A DNA stretch of 64,000 nt from Immersiella caudata (lineage: Eukaryota; Ascomycota; Sordariomycetes; Sordariales; Lasiosphaeriaceae), in assembly GCA_030512335.1 (NCBI GenBank), contig JAULSU010000007.1:2356001-2420000 (forward strand). Reading direction: 5' to 3'. The notes beneath the pieces are model-generated. The model was not told the DNA's origin. It searched no databases and worked only from the letters and a program-made list of their open reading frames with translations. Positions 34,370 through 48,139 of the stretch are shown here, in pieces (within the stretch, counting starts at the first letter, position 1; each line of letters begins with the position of its first letter). A program made the position numbers and the translations under genes.

Positions 34370-35306
34370 ACTGGAGGAATGGTATAGGTGCGCGAGAACC
34401 TGGGGGGGCCGGGGCATAAACTGTCGAAGTCATCGCGTTCTTTTGGTCAGGTCAAGTTGCATGTTGGTGTCTGGAGTTCCGGCCGGCATCTGGATATTAG
34501 GAAAAGGGGTTGATGTGCTCCTCCTCCCCCGTTCAGTGGGGATGAGAGACTTTCTGAGACATTGTGTCCTACAGAACTCTCGAATCCAAGAGTATTCGCA
34601 TAAAGCTGATTTTAGTTGTGATGTAAGGTCTCTTGGCTTCGTGTCCCTCTCCACACGTACCTCGGCAATGTTATTGCCCTTGCATCTGGATCTGGTCTCT
34701 TAGTGGTATTGAGCCTCACTAACCCGAGGCACAATGTTTGGCGAGACAGCGGCTATGAACAGACTCCATTTACACCTGGTAGCGCGAAGTGCATCAAAAC
34801 AAACACGCAAGATATGCGCAGCGAAGCGAACTCGCTCTCGCCGCCGTATATCACGTCAACCCTCCATCTCTTAATTGCTGACCTTCCAGTTTGAACTCTC
34901 CCAATGCGCGCACGCATCCTGCTGATCATACAAGACGGACAATGGAACAAGCAAGACATTCCTAATCTCTACGTCCGGGATGAGAAAAACAGACATCGAA
35001 AACGAACTCCATAAAAACGACTTCATTTACTGCTGCCGGCTCTGCTGCTACTTTTGTTCTCAAACACATGGCTAGCAACGTCGCCACACGCTCCTTCGAG
35101 CAGCTTTCTCGAGCAGGACCCCGGTAAGAGGGTGGCGCAGAGGTCATACGTAAACGCAGAGACGTTACAGCGGGGATCGTGGGAAACATCAATAAACCCT
35201 TCTTCTTTTCAAATCGGGAAGCAGCATGCTGAAGGCCGAGAATTATGCCATGGAAATGGGGGTGGGGGGCCAAGAGAAAAACCTAATATCGACTCTCTCC
35301 CGCCCT
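34370..35306. other. Convergent 3' intergenic region RRP14/VPS74
   Basis: About 940 bp between two stop codons; expected to hold both 3' UTRs. No gene is recognised. Confidence 0.5.
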
Positions 35307-36563
35307 TTAGAGGAGGGAATCTAAACGGGTGAAAACGCTGAGACAGGCAGCTACAACCTCGAGCTGGAGCTCCTTCTCCTTCGCCTTGTTGACCTCCTGG
35401 AATTTGGGTCAGTGCGTTGATTCAGAGTGGAATAGAGAGGACACCAACCTCCGAGATAACCTGCGGTAAGTTCGCACCGATCCCGTTACCTGTTGCTTTG
35501 CGCCCGAATGGCCACTGGCTGTACTCTGCCAGGAGCTCATCGGTCTGCGCAAAAGCGCGCTCGCGTGCCTCGTGACCAAGGGTGGATAGCGCGTTCTCGA
35601 GCACGTTAGCCGCGTAGGCCGCGCACACCATCGCGATGGTTCGGACGTAGCGAAACTCGAGGTTCTCGGGGAGGAATTGCGTGCCGTTGAGCACAACGGT
35701 ACGCTGTGTAAGCACGTTGCGCACGCGCCGTCGAATTTCTTCCTTCGCGCCGCTGTCGACGACGGGATGTGTTGCCATGTCGAACAGCAGGAAGTTGCGC
35801 TTCTCGGTGCGCAAAATGCCCTTATCCACCAGCCCCTTTGCCAGACGCTCACGGACTTGCTTTAGTTGATAGCCAATCTTCATAAGGTTCCAAGTTTCGC
35901 CTGGCCGTAAACATCTCGGGTCAGCCCCTTATCTCGTCAGGAGGTTTCAAGGGGTTGGACCTACCGCTCATCAGGTCAATCCACGAGCTAACGCTCATTT
36001 TCTCGCTGGACTTCATCATCTTCAACGCCTCATCCAACAGCACCTCGCCGGTCAATGTGTCGTCGATGACCTCGATGATCCGGTCAGGCAGCGGGAATCG
36101 TCGCCTCGAGGGGTCCTTCTGCATGCTGATGCGCCCCCTGAAAGCGAGTTCGAGAACGATGCATCCGCGCAGGGCGTACGAGATATTGTCGTTCCAGAAA
36201 GAAAGATAGCCCTGTTATCCCGGGAAACCCATTGTTAGTTTCAGCGACCAGCGACACATCCCAACTCTCTAAAGAGCATAGACGGACCTGTTTATCTTTG
36301 AGCCCAAGAAGCAAGACCTCCTCCATCAAGGTCAGCTTGGGCTGTTTGCTCCGCTCGGCGCTCTCGCTGATGTCGCGCGGGTCGAAGGCGATCTTGTGCC
36401 CATTCTCGCCGCTCTCGTAGCTCGTCTCCGGCGCGCTGTCCCGTGATGCATTGTTCGCCGAGCTCGACCGATTGGCTCCGTTGCTGTCGTCGCCATTCGC
36501 GCCGCTGCTCTCTCCTCCACCTCCTCCCCTGCGCCGCGTCAGGCCCGACGTCGTGGTCGACAT
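35307..36563 (-). CDS. VPS74: Golgi PI4P-binding protein Vps74 (GOLPH3 family)
   Basis: Four exons, 36563-36288, 36211-35965, 35900-35449 and 35396-35307, join in phase to give 354 residues. The first ~65 residues are Gly/Ser/Asn-rich and disordered with a basic RRRGGG patch, as in yeast Vps74. The GPP34 domain then starts KLTLMEEVLLLGLKDKQGYLSFWND. Trp98 and Arg107 (in YALRGC) match the residues that bind phosphatidylinositol 4-phosphate. Further conserved blocks are RRFPLPDRIIEVID, KIGYQLKQVRERLAKGLVDKG and FLLFDMATHP. Vps74 keeps glycosyltransferases in the Golgi by linking their tails to COPI and regulates Sac1. The short last exon carries the amphipathic C-terminus (KAKEKELQLEVVAAC). It is transcribed away from the OSBP gene's 3' end, in tandem orientation. 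Confidence 0.95.
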
Positions 36564-37816
36564 GGTGCTTTGCTGCTGTTACCGCCAGGCGTCGTTGTCA
36601 GATTGCGCTGAAAGAAAACGCTGGTTGAGGCGAAAGCGTAGCACCGCGGCTCCTGTGATTGTCGTTTCGGTCCCCGTAAAAGAAACGCTGCGGTCGGCTG
36701 CTGCGCTTTTTTTTTTGTTTCGTTTCGTTTGGCAGTCGATTTTGGGAAGCCGTTGGAGGCAATGCAAAAAGGTCAGGTTGCGAGTCTCGGTGGCACGGTC
36801 CAATCTCAGCTCAGGGTCCCAGTCGCTCGGGGGTTCGTGCCGGGGTCTAGTGAATCGGGAGCCAGCGTTCCTTCAATCGCCGTCGGGATGAAAACGCCAA
36901 AAGAGGGTGCCAATTGCAAAGTGCGGAAACCTCGAGCCCGGTTTCTTTGTCTCGGGTTGTTTTTCCTTCCAAGTTGAGGCGGCTCGCGCCAACGAAGCTC
37001 TTCTCCTGTTGTTCCTTGAAAAGTTCTGGTTGACAGCGATAACGATAGCGTAGCCTGTTGGTTCGCGATGCGCTGGGCTGAGTTTGGACTTTGCCCTCTT
37101 GGCAGGAGAATGTGGAGCCCCTTGAGGTGCTGCCTGGAATCCGAGAGGACTCGTATTCAACTGCTGCTGTTGATGAATGGCCTTCCAGCGCAAATTGAGT
37201 GCAGCGTTGACGTAGATGCCGCGTGCGCTATTCAGTTTCCATGAATGCCCCTTCCTATTGCTCCTCAACGCGCTTGGAGCCACATGGACGTTCGCTAGCC
37301 CCGTCAGCCACAGTAACCCCTTAAAGTGTGGCGGCATCCCCCTAAACTTGTGCAGATAAGGGGTGACCACCACCAACAGCTGCTGTTGGCCATTGAGCAT
37401 AGATCTTGTCTGATCACAAGAGCCGCTGCAGTGTCATTGGATGCCAAGACAGGAGAATTGTGTTTCCTCTATTATCTACCAACACCCCCACAACTCGGGC
37501 TCACTCTCGAGGGATCACCCACCCGCCGCTCTCCCTTCGAGTGCCAAACCACTGCAGCTGCCCTGACCATCACCGCCATGTATATAGTCCCACTCCCCAG
37601 CTGTAAACAACCGCTCAAAGACAGTGCTATGCAGTAAACGAGTGATCCTTCAAAGGCTGGACCGATGACACCTTCCCTGCCTCCGCCTCGATGCAAAAAG
37701 AGCATATTCCACATTAGATGCTCGTGCGCAAGATATGAACCAAAAACCAATCCAGATGCCACCGCTCATGCAGCCTCTCAACAGAGAATATACGTAGCTT
37801 CACCTTCTGCTCGCTT
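36564..37816. other. Intergenic region upstream of VPS74
   Basis: About 1.25 kb between two minus-strand genes. It should hold the VPS74 promoter, including a pyrimidine-rich run near 36708-36730 (plus strand), and the 3' UTR of the OSBP gene. No gene is recognised. Confidence 0.5.
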
Positions 37817-39525
37817 CTAGTCGAGAACGCCATCCATACTCCACTCTGCAACTTGCGCCCGTCGAAGCACCTCCCGACCCTTCTCTGTCAGCTCCGGTTT
37901 GCCAGCTTTATCGGTGACTTGCTCGAAAAACACAGGTTTCCACGTCTCTCCATTCTTCTCGCGCTCGCGGGCCTTTTCACGCTGTGCTTCCTCCAACTCC
38001 TGTTTGACCGTGGTAGCGCGAGAAAACTGTTTCGAGTGGATTGCCTTCGTTACTTCGCTCCAGAGCTGCAGGGACTCGTGAGGAAGCTGCTTTTCGATTG
38101 GCGGCAAGACCTTCGGCGCTACGTTCAGCGGCGCAATATCAATGATCGTAATTTGCTCCTCCGGTGGATGCGAAGCCTACATAGAGGTGAGCCAGCGCAC
38201 TTTCATAGTATCGGTTTTGAAGAGCGAAACTCACCAAAGGCTTTGAGCCCAGCGTAAACACGACCTTCTCTTTCCACGGACCCCCCAGACGCACTACGAT
38301 ATCCTCCTCGGGGACTTCATTGATCTGCACCTTGTCGTCGTTGTCCGGATCGTAGCGAAAGATGATGCCCTCCACCTTGTTGGTGGTCCTCCCAAGCCAC
38401 CCTTCATCATAGTAGCGCAGAATTGCCTTCAATTTGGTCTCAGGGCAAGTTACGTACGCCATATCACCGACCGTCACACTCAGAGAGCCCCGGAAGAAGC
38501 CACCAAGATGCGCGGCAGGATGCGTCAGCTGGTATGTCTCATGGTCCTGCCGCTCGACCGTGATGAAAATCCCCAAGTTGTGCTCGCCTGGCATAACCTT
38601 GATAGAAGTGCCCGTGAACTTTGCTGTGATTTGATCGAACCCACGGGCGTGTAGCCCCTTTTCGGGGCAGCTGATATAGAAAGCGCTGACAGGCGGGTGG
38701 TGCGATGTCTGCTCCGTCAGATAAGAGACACGTACGGGCTTCGTCGGGTTGGCGACCGTCTGTGAAATGGAGACTGTGGAAGATGCCGGACCACCACCGG
38801 AGCCAAGAGCACGAGAAAGTTTGGCCGACTTGAGACTTGACGCACGGCTTCCCGGCTGACTCGGTTCCCTCAGGGCCCTTGTATCGATCCTTGGCGCATC
38901 GTCCTCGGTCTCCCAATTACACTGTAACCGTGATGGTTAGTTTCGGTACACATTGGTGACCAAAACGTCTCCTTGACGTACCCTGAAGAACTCCCCAAGG
39001 CACGAATTGTAGGGTTTGCATGGTTTCCCTTTCGCATATTTAAGGTCCTTGGTAAACCAAAACCGCAGAACCTCCAACATGCGGTCTACCGGGTCATCTG
39101 CGGTGCCAATAGCAACGAAGGCGTTGGGCGAGTCGAGGTAGTTCCAGTACTCGAGGTTCGGGGTCGGCTCGAGGAGTTGGGACGGGAGTGAGAAGCGGAC
39201 AGCGGCGAGGTCGGCAACACCGATAAACCTGTGTAGTCAACGGAATTAGCAAACATGATCTCTTCCTGCTGTAGAACGTGCGTGTTCGGCTGAACGGCAA
39301 CGATGTGGGAAAGTGGCCAGCATTGGCCATCGCCGGCCATCACCAGCCGACGTCGGAAGGCGGTGGCAGAGACAGCGGTCTGAGTTCGCGCACTCACTTT
39401 CTGAGGATGGAAATAAACGTCTTGAGCTTGGACCCATCGCTCGCATGCTCCTCTACCACCGGGGTATCGGACACGGCGCTGGCGGGTGTTGACGCCGCAG
39501 CTGGAGAGTTCGACGATGATGACAT
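37817..39525 (-). CDS. Oxysterol-binding-protein-related lipid transfer protein (Osh/ORP family, PH-less)
   Basis: Four exons, 39525-39398, 39228-38982, 38921-38235 and 38176-37817, give 473 residues. The ORD signature EQTSHHPPVSAF is at residues 195-206; its two His residues bind the phosphate of PI4P in known structures. The other ORD landmarks are present: a lid-like N-terminal helix (TFISILRKFIG), KPYNSCLGEFF, IFITVERQDHETYQL and the C-terminal helix region SLQLWSEVTKAIHSKQFSRAT with the trailing EKKNGETWKPVFF-like block. There is no PH domain, FFAT motif or ankyrin repeat, so this is a short Osh4- or Osh6-like protein. It is expected to exchange sterol or phosphatidylserine for PI4P at membrane contacts. 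I cannot tell which orthologue group. Serine-rich inserts occur in the first 30 residues and at about 150-180. Confidence 0.92.
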
Positions 39526-40349
39526 GGCGTTTCAGTGCTCAGTAACGGGCGGCACTGACCTCCACAGCGTGGGTTGGTAGTGATGCGATGCAACGACCCG
39601 GGGAGGTGGCTCTCGCAACGGCGAGCGGCGGAAAAGCTTGCAAAATTTATGGTGGGTTGAAGGTGGCTCGGGATGGGCGGTTAGTGTTTCGCTGGCCCCA
39701 GGCGACCTCGGAATAACTTGTTTCGGTTTCGGCGTTTCGAGAAGCCAAAGATATCTGCTTCTGCTGGGGGGCGGAACACTCCTCTCACAGCGGCCAATGC
39801 GCTGCAGTTACAACGCCACCAGTCGCGATAAGGCAGCTGCTAGCTTCCTGCGGGGTGATAAGATCTTGTCGATCAGCTGCCCCTCGTCTTGAACAACGAA
39901 GTAATTTGTCAAGATGACAGCGACAGCTGAATGCTTTTGCCGCGTCGAGTCAAAAATATATACCGGGGGAGATACTACGTCCCGTCAAGAAAACGGGGCC
40001 CAACTGGCCGACGTCGCCTTACTCACCCCGCGACCTCCCGAGCCGTTCTCTGAATCAGGTACGTCCAACGAATCAGAAGCCAATCATTTGCCCACGAGCA
40101 CCATGGATGCGGTTTGCCCAGTGCAAGCTTGCTGTCTCGATGCAAGGCTGATATTATCCCGTGGCCTGTGCCAAGGGAGGTCTAGAGAATAACCAGGAGG
40201 CGAAGCTGCATCGTCTCTTTTTATCGATGCATTAATTGAATGTCTAGACTTCGCACCAGGTCCGGTGCCCACGCCTCAACCCAGCACAGCTCCGGACAGC
40301 TTGTGGCCGTTGCAGCCGTGTGCTCGGCAGCACCTCTACCGCCGTTTTA

Positions 40350-40398
40350 CGTTCAGGTACCCTAGCCAAAACTAAGGTCGCCTTACGGTACCTGAACG
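40350..40398. repeat. Compound inverted repeat (12-bp arms with nested 5-bp hairpin)
   Basis: Arms CGTTCAGGTACC (40350-40361) and GGTACCTGAACG (40387-40398) are perfect reverse complements. Between them, TAAGG-TCG-CCTTA (40373-40385) forms a second hairpin with a 3-nt loop. The similarity stops at the arm ends and no target-site duplication is evident. Confidence 0.75.
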
Positions 40399-41572
40399 CA
40401 ATCAAGGTCATGGTCTGTACGACTAGCTCCTGTCATGTGCGGCTCTTTGACAAGAGTGGGGGGGTCACACAGACATGGGGTCTAGCTTGCTTTGAGCTTG
40501 CGACGGGGGACGGACGCCAGCAGGGCCGAATGTCACATCTTCGGATGTGAAAAAGTTTGGCATAAGCTCTTCACTGACAAAAGTGGTTTCTGACTGGCTC
40601 TGCGCAGCCCTGGACGACGACGCCGGGTGGGCCCGAGCCGCGAGAGTTCCGGCAGCAAGTTCGGTTTCGTCAAACGGCCGGAATTGATCACCTCCGTCTT
40701 CAATTGCGGCCGTAGAAGTAGCTTACACCGACATACAGGGAGCTCAGCTGAGGTTGCAAATCCTCTGGATCAAATAAGTGAAGTCGCCATCCAGTCGCTA
40801 GGTTGCTCACCCCCCTAACAATAAGACAAAGGGGCACCCTGGTAACCTTTTCATCCCATTATTGTGTGAGCCTAGCTCACGATAGCCCCGGCCCAACAAA
40901 GCTCCGGAAATAAAAACGGATACGGTTTGAAACTCAATGACAAGAATCTCCTGCGTACCCTGTACCTAACTGTTGTGTCATCCCTACCAACCAGCACATA
41001 CCGAAAAAATCCTCGGATGATATAATTCCACATTCTATCTCTGTAGTCTCCCTCCACAACCTGATGGTCATTCTCGGTTCTGGTGCCAGAATGTGGTTGC
41101 TGGAGCAAAATTTACTTGCCCATGGTTTTGCAAGCAACCCCTGAACAACCCAGCCCCTGGACATCCTCTCATTACACAGGCAGGCCTCAAGTTCGGAATC
41201 AGATTCCCTAGGTTACAAAACAGTCAAACCAGAGTCCCTTGGGCTGAACTCTTATCGATCATCTTCAAATACCAGTCACGGCAGCGAGGCTGCTTGTGCT
41301 TCATTGCTCATGCAACTCTGAATACATTTACTATCCTCGAGAGAAGAGAGCTAAATGAGATCTTTGGTATTATACATGCGAGTCCCGCGAGCGCAAGCAT
41401 TGAGGCTCGAGTAAAATAGGCAGCCAAAGTAATAGGTGTGGCGCCAGTCAATCGACAAGCTCTCGTTTGGTCCCCAGCTCCCACAATGTTCATTCGAAAT
41501 GACAACCGAACAGAAACATCACGGAACGCTAACTGCAGAAAAGGGGATAAACTCAGGCATTTTACCTAAAAT

Positions 41573-41585
41573 AAAAAAAAAAAAA
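41573..41585. repeat. A13 homopolymer in A-rich tract
   Basis: Thirteen consecutive A followed by further A-rich sequence and a GA-dinucleotide run to about 41613. Simple low-complexity DNA. Confidence 0.8.
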
Positions 41586-43890
41586 CTAAAACTAAAAAGA
41601 GACAGAGAGAGAGTAGCCTGGTCATATCTACTTAACCCGAAACCCTCTGAGAAGCTACCCAGGTAGGTAGGTAGTTGCCGAAGTTCATCCCAAAGCTCAC
41701 CCATCGTCAAACCTCAACCCACAGGGTGATCTCTTCAAAGCTCTTAGACACAAAAACTCGTGCCACGGCCCCCGTAAGGTTCCCAAAGGTTCCCGTCTCC
41801 CGTGGCACCCGTCATCCAGCCTCAAATCTCAACCCCTCCAACCACCCATCGAAAAGGGGTATCACGACGCCGATCCCGCACCAAGCGAGTTGTATCGTAA
41901 CCTAACCAGCACACCCAGTACACACAGGATCGTCACTTTTACCCTGAAGACCCAAAATCCCATTCCCCCGGTCACCGTCCCGCCGTCCCTTGCATCGGAA
42001 TTCTAATTTCAGCATCAACAATACCATCCCATCCCATGCCGACCCGACCCGTATCTACACGCTCCATCCCCTCCCACCCAGGTAACCAAGATGCCGATCG
42101 AAACAGGCGTGAATGCCGACGGCAGTCGATCCCGACCGGCAAACAAGACACCGCAAACTCACAAACAACGGAACCGCTGCCGATAGGCAGCACACACGCT
42201 CCAAGTCATACTGTATCCGTATACCTACACTCCTCCCGTTCGCGCTGCCTATCCCGACGGGACCCCAAGGAGCCTCAATACCGGCCCGAGAGCCGATCAG
42301 CATTTTATCGTGTAATACGAGCGTTGTGGCGACAGGGCCGTATATCTTAGGTGACTCAGGTAGTTGGGTGCAGGGTACGCAGCGGCACACGTAACTCGCG
42401 GACTGCTGAATTCTTCGTCATTATGATATTCTTTACCATGATCGCCCTTGAAATACTGCCATCCAGTCACAAGCACTAAAGTTTTCCCCTTCTACCTTGC
42501 CTCTTGTGTGCCCCCAGGTGGCATTCTCGAAAAGAAGCAGATCCTCTTCTTTGCCGATCATTTATTTTTACTCACCTCACTATCGAACATCTCTGCACCC
42601 GAGCGTCCCACCAAAACAGTCAACGCCCGGCCGATCACTTACAATACGCGCACATCATCGTGAGTCTAGGTGGCATCCCGTCCCAAAGGGGCACGTGGCG
42701 CTGTGGCTGATCCTACCCAAAGGGACCTGACAGACATAAGATAGTGTAAGCCACTCAATATTTGCACCAGTACCGACGCTGCGGGCAAACCACCCCGTCC
42801 GAACACGACGCGGACGATGAGATTTTCCTTCTAGAAAGAAGACGTTGGGGGGGGGGTATGCCAAGATGGTAGCTGGCTGAACTTGTTGGAAGACAGGGTG
42901 TGTCGGCAAGTAAATATTGAACCCTACGTGCCTGTGCACCCGAATCAATGTGTACCAAGGTGTCATCAGGTAGCATACTCGGGTAGCGTAGCGTTGCGTC
43001 GAAGGCAACTGCTGAATGGAAAAGCCAGCGCTATTGCCTACCGTACAGAGTTTTTTTAGCTTTGGAGATATCTGCGAGACTGGGAGTGAGTTTGGTCACT
43101 TTGGCCCCCCTCCGGCGCACCAGGCACCTCAGTTACAGTGGCACGCCCACGACCCAGGTGCCTAGATCGCCGGGGGGTTATCCTCAGAGACGTCAATACG
43201 AGATTCTGTCCCGAAAATCGCTGGATTGGCCCTGTAAATCTCCGGTACGTCGCGGGTTCAGCCCTATACAGATACCACCATCAGGCTGACCCCTCATCGC
43301 TGCGTTGTGAGCTGAGTCCTTTGCACAAGGGGAGTGGAAAGATCCAGACCTGGGCTACCCCTTACTCCCCTCCCCCACCCAGCAGCTATCTAGCCCCACC
43401 ACGATGAGATCCAAGGGTCCAGATCTGATGCAAAGCAGCTAGAAGCCTTCCTCGAATCACTTTGAGTAGCCGACGCCGGGAATGTAACCGACCCTCATGG
43501 CGGGGGCCATCTTGCAGACGTGATAAAGTGGCCCGATCGGACGCCCCTTGTACAGGAAGCTTGGAGCCATTAACATCTGCAAATGGGCCCGTCAGAGCCA
43601 CGTGTTGGTACTGTCTTTTGTGTCTCCCAGGTGCCGTGGTTTCGTGTAAGGCCGACAGCGTTTACACTGCAGTGTCCCTACCCTTCTGAAACATGTACAC
43701 GAGAACCGAGTTCGTAATCGATACTGATATCTGACATGTCCGATGTCCGCACCAGCACGGCTTCGTTTGACTCCTAACCGTCGTGGGGCGGCGGTCAACA
43801 GAGCAACAATACAGCGCATGACACGCCGTGTTGTCCAGAACGAAGATCGAGGATGGGGCGGCTGACTTTCCGTGAGACGGAATGCTGAGA

Positions 43891-43916
43891 AAGCTGTCTC
43901 TAGCTGTCTCTAGCTG
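43891..43916. repeat. 10-bp tandem repeat (TAGCTGTCTC, about 2.6 copies)
   Basis: The unit occurs as AAGCTGTCTC, TAGCTGTCTC and TAGCTG. It is a short local duplication without a linked feature. Confidence 0.8.
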
Positions 43917-46900
43917 CACTGCTCATTCTTAGGGCTTCCCACTGGCGCATCCCCCCCTCTGCCAGTCTCTTCGCTGTCGTGAGCATTACAGTCACCACCA
44001 CATATACGCACCCGTGTCGCGGCACCGCAAAAATCTGTGCTGCAACCACGCCGTTCGTTCCCTACTCAGCACTGGCTGTCTCCATCCCGACCCCCAAGGA
44101 AAGCGTGGAAGGCAGCCAAGCGGCGGCATAGGAAGTCAATGGAGGAGGTGGGGTGCGCTGCTCTGACGATGCAGCTTTGACGCACGTAATATGGCTATGA
44201 TGTCATTGCCAAGCCGCCCACGCAACGCACGGCCAGCAAGCTGCCAATTTGCGGAGATTGGTGGATGCCTCTCCTCCTTTGCTATCACTGGCCGTTTTAC
44301 CGCTGGAGCTTGCTGCAAAACGGGCCGGCGGGAATGCGCCTTTTTCGCGCCCACTCGACGTCGTGGGGCGGGAACGATAGAGAGATGACTGACCGACCGA
44401 CTGACTGGCTGGTTCACTGCGTGAGGGACAGTTCGAGGCAACTTGCATTCTTAGCAACAAATTCGACGAAAAGATTTTGGGAGCAGAAGGGATCGGCAGA
44501 GCCCAGAGGGAGGGTGGGGGGCTGGGGGCGGAGAAAGGCATTTGCGCACAAACAGCGACCCCGGGCCAACTGCGAGGATGGGAATTCGTCCACAATGCCA
44601 TTCTGCTTTTCATCAGTCGGCTGATGACACACACCCGCAAAAGGGCAGGGTCCCCACGCCCAACGCGCTGAACACTGGATCCCACGCGGCAAAGGAGCGC
44701 CATCCCGTGGATCAGATGACAGTTGATGGACGGCTGTGGTACGATGCCACCGTTTCAGCGTTTCTCGCAAACAGTGCCTACCCGAGCGCACAGCGTCCGC
44801 CGAGTCGCGGGCATGGCGCCTTCTCTTCGGGATGGATGATGCGGTAGTTTCACCTCTGCTCCATCAACGCAATGCCACGTTGCGCAATCCTGGTGACCTC
44901 CGCACAGTGTTCCGGGACGGCTGGTGAGGCGAGGCAGAAGGGGGAGGTGCCGGGCAAAACTGTCCTCGTTTCTCGGGTGTGGTCGTTTTTAGGAATGGCA
45001 GGCGGGGGTCCTCGTGGATGGCGGAAATTTGTCGGCTTGGGGGCGCCCAGCCGTGACGTCATGGTACAGAGCGCCGCATGAAGACTGCAATCCCTTTCGG
45101 CGGTGAGGCTGCCAGTGAGCAGTGAACTCCAGAAAAGCATCCCCCGGGTCCTTGGGCGAGCACCCGAAAGGCAGCACGGCCCCCGACCTTGCAGCTTGTC
45201 GAAATCACCATCCACACCCTCCCTCCACGTACCTGCCGTGCGCGCCTGCAGCGTTAAAGGTGCTCGACCGAGTCCTCATGAGCCCGCAATTATTCATCGC
45301 AACGTGCATGGCGTGCTCGAGGACGGTCCGCTCGCCACTAGAGATGCGTCTTGTGGTTCCAGCTGACAGTGACCCTGCGACATGAGATAACATGAGAGGC
45401 AGCTTCCTCCGCTTGACGTGGGCGGTTTTCATCTCGGTTGACCCTGCGCTACCTGACGAAAACGATGTTGACAGTCTCCGTTGTCGCGATGCCGCCTCCA
45501 CCCTCAAGCTCGTCCGGTCGTGGTTTCCTGGGGTCCCGTCCCAGCCCCAGTCCACGCTAGCGACCCGTTGGGGGGTCCCGGATGGTGGGCGGAAGTCGGG
45601 GGTGTCCTAGAGAAGCCCACCTCTCCGTGGCATCGCGACCTACACTAGGTACGCAGCACTGAGCAGAAGAATCTGCCATTGTAACTTGTTTTCCCGTTGA
45701 GGTGCGAAAGAGATGCACGTAAAACGAGGGGACCTGCGTTCAGGGAGCACCTCACAGTACTCCCCTATGGCCGGGAGTCCGGCATAAGCGAAGTGGATGA
45801 ATCCGATTCGCGCGAGGGTCTGGACACAGAACAATTCCAGAATGCCACTGTTCGGGATTGGCATCCCCAAAGCAGTCGCGATCATCGTAAGCCATTTCGT
45901 CCCGGCGCAAACTGAATCCACGGGTCAACGCAAAGGCAGAAAGGGTTCAGCAACCGAGGATGGATCTCGCTGCATATGTCGCTGTTTAGGCACTTACCCT
46001 GCAGCGGCAAGAGCTTTGCAAATCTCTCCCCCGATTAGTGTAGCGTTCTGTATGGTGCCAGAGTTGTCCATTCGAGAGCTTTGCTGCCTGCGGTGAAACG
46101 TGATTTGATTTGACAGCGCGACTGAAAGAGGGGCTCGAAAAGGAACTTGGGACTGACGTCATAATTGTGAAGTTTCGTGGCCCGCTCAACCGCTGCCCCG
46201 TGCAGTCCTGCATGGTGGGATAAAGATCCTTGCAAGGCTAGCCTCGGTTGGGGGAACCAGGGTGACTGTGCGTTTCCCGAACACGCTGAAGGCTACTGAG
46301 AGAATCTCAGATTTCAGAGACGGCTTAGTCCCCCCTAGGCGCTAGAACGGTAGTGGAAATCTCGAATCACAGGCAGCCACCTTGTGAAAGGTCCGGCAAT
46401 GGTCTCAGGCTACCGATAGAGGCCGACAGAGCGGTGTAGCGCGCGATGAGTGAGTAAGAGTCGCGTCAGCTTGTCCGAATGTCCTCATTCATGTGTTGCA
46501 AACTTCCTGTCGTTGTCGCGCCGGATGTAGTGTGTGAGGTGCAGGCATATCCTTGCCAAAATGAGGGCGAATGCGGCCCCGCATGCCGCAATGGGTGTAA
46601 GCCCGTAACTCCATGGATGGGAACTCTATGGATGGGATAAGATTATCATCAGATCACCTCAGGCGTGAGGGAGCGACTTCGGCAAACTCATCGCCGGTGG
46701 CTCTTGAGAGGTGCCGAGCGCAGGGCGGTCGACGGCGACGACGACTGTGGCGAGTCGCACTGCGGAGAGACAGCCACAGGAAAGGGGTCGGGCGGCGAGA
46801 ATGGCGGCTGGGCAGCTCTCGAGGGTCGTCGAGGCTCGCATGCCCCCGTTCCGGTTAGAGGAGGAGAAGGTGTTGACGAAAGGCTGCACCGCCACATCGT

Positions 46901-48139
46901 CGCAGGAGGGCGTACCCCGGCCAGACTGGACAAAGGTATCGGTACTTTAACCGGAGCTCCTGTTAGAATTGCCCTTATAACAGAACCGCGTTATTGTTGT
47001 CGGACTCAAAGGAACGAGACAACCAGGCGGGCTTCATCCGTAGCTGTCGGTAATAAACGAACCGTCCCAAACGGGCAGCCGCCAGATGACTCGATCGAAT
47101 GAGTTTGAATGGCCGAAGCCGATTTTGCCAAACTGGGCACTCTCGAGTCCACATTCTCGCGGGGGGTGCCGAATGCCCGCTTGCGTTGGACCATCTGCCC
47201 CGCGCCTGGCGGTCTGTTTTCATGCTCGCTTAGGAGAATAAAACTGAGGATTTGGGGAGCAAAAGCTGAGGAGATAGGCGTTAACTGCCGCGGAAACAAA
47301 GGAGGAAGAACGTGTCCACGCGGGCTGGGGATAGTTGTCGGGATATGCCTTCTGGAAGGAAGCCCGCCCAGGACTCCAGATCGGCCCCGGTGTGTTCTGC
47401 ACCCGCGATCCTTGCTCTTGGGCCCAAACGGCTTCGCACTAGGATGTCGCATGGAGAATGCTCCAGCGAAAGGCTAGGCATGACGTCTTTGTCTCCATTC
47501 CAAGCCGCTGATGGGGAAGAGAAAAATTCGGAAGGTCAGGTATTTCGGCTCAGATGTCGACTGCGCAAAATGCTGAGAGCCTCTGGTCGCTGTTGAGGTC
47601 CCTCGATTGGGGCTCCTTGGCGACACACCGGAGGGTGGGCGCTGTGATTTGGGGTTTGTTCTCCCCTAACAATTTTGAATTGGCAGGACTGACTGGAGCC
47701 GCGTCTCCGCATCGCTCGAAACTGCCCTGAGGTCCAGTGCTGCATGCGAGTGCATTCGAGGGCAGGGTCGCCCGCCAGACTCTGGGATACATGTCTACCA
47801 GCTACAAATGTAATTTGAATGGTGTTTCCTTCAACTTTCAGACCAAGTCGGTATCCTACGCCCGTTCGCGCTTAAGTCAAAATTGGAAACGGGGCAAAGA
47901 AACGCCTAGGGCGGCAGGCAAACGGGTGAGGTCAGCCACGAGGGCGCCGTTATGCCGAACCAGCAGATTGAGAACGGGGGCTTGCTAAGACGGCCCTGCA
48001 GCAGAAGCCCCTGGTGTCGTTCAACATCCCCGACCCAACTTTGGGTCTGGTCGACGACCAGGAAGGGGGATGCAACGAGCGACTTGCCCAACCCTACCAG
48101 ATCAGAGGAGGGTAGGGCGACTTAATGCCCTTGCAATAG

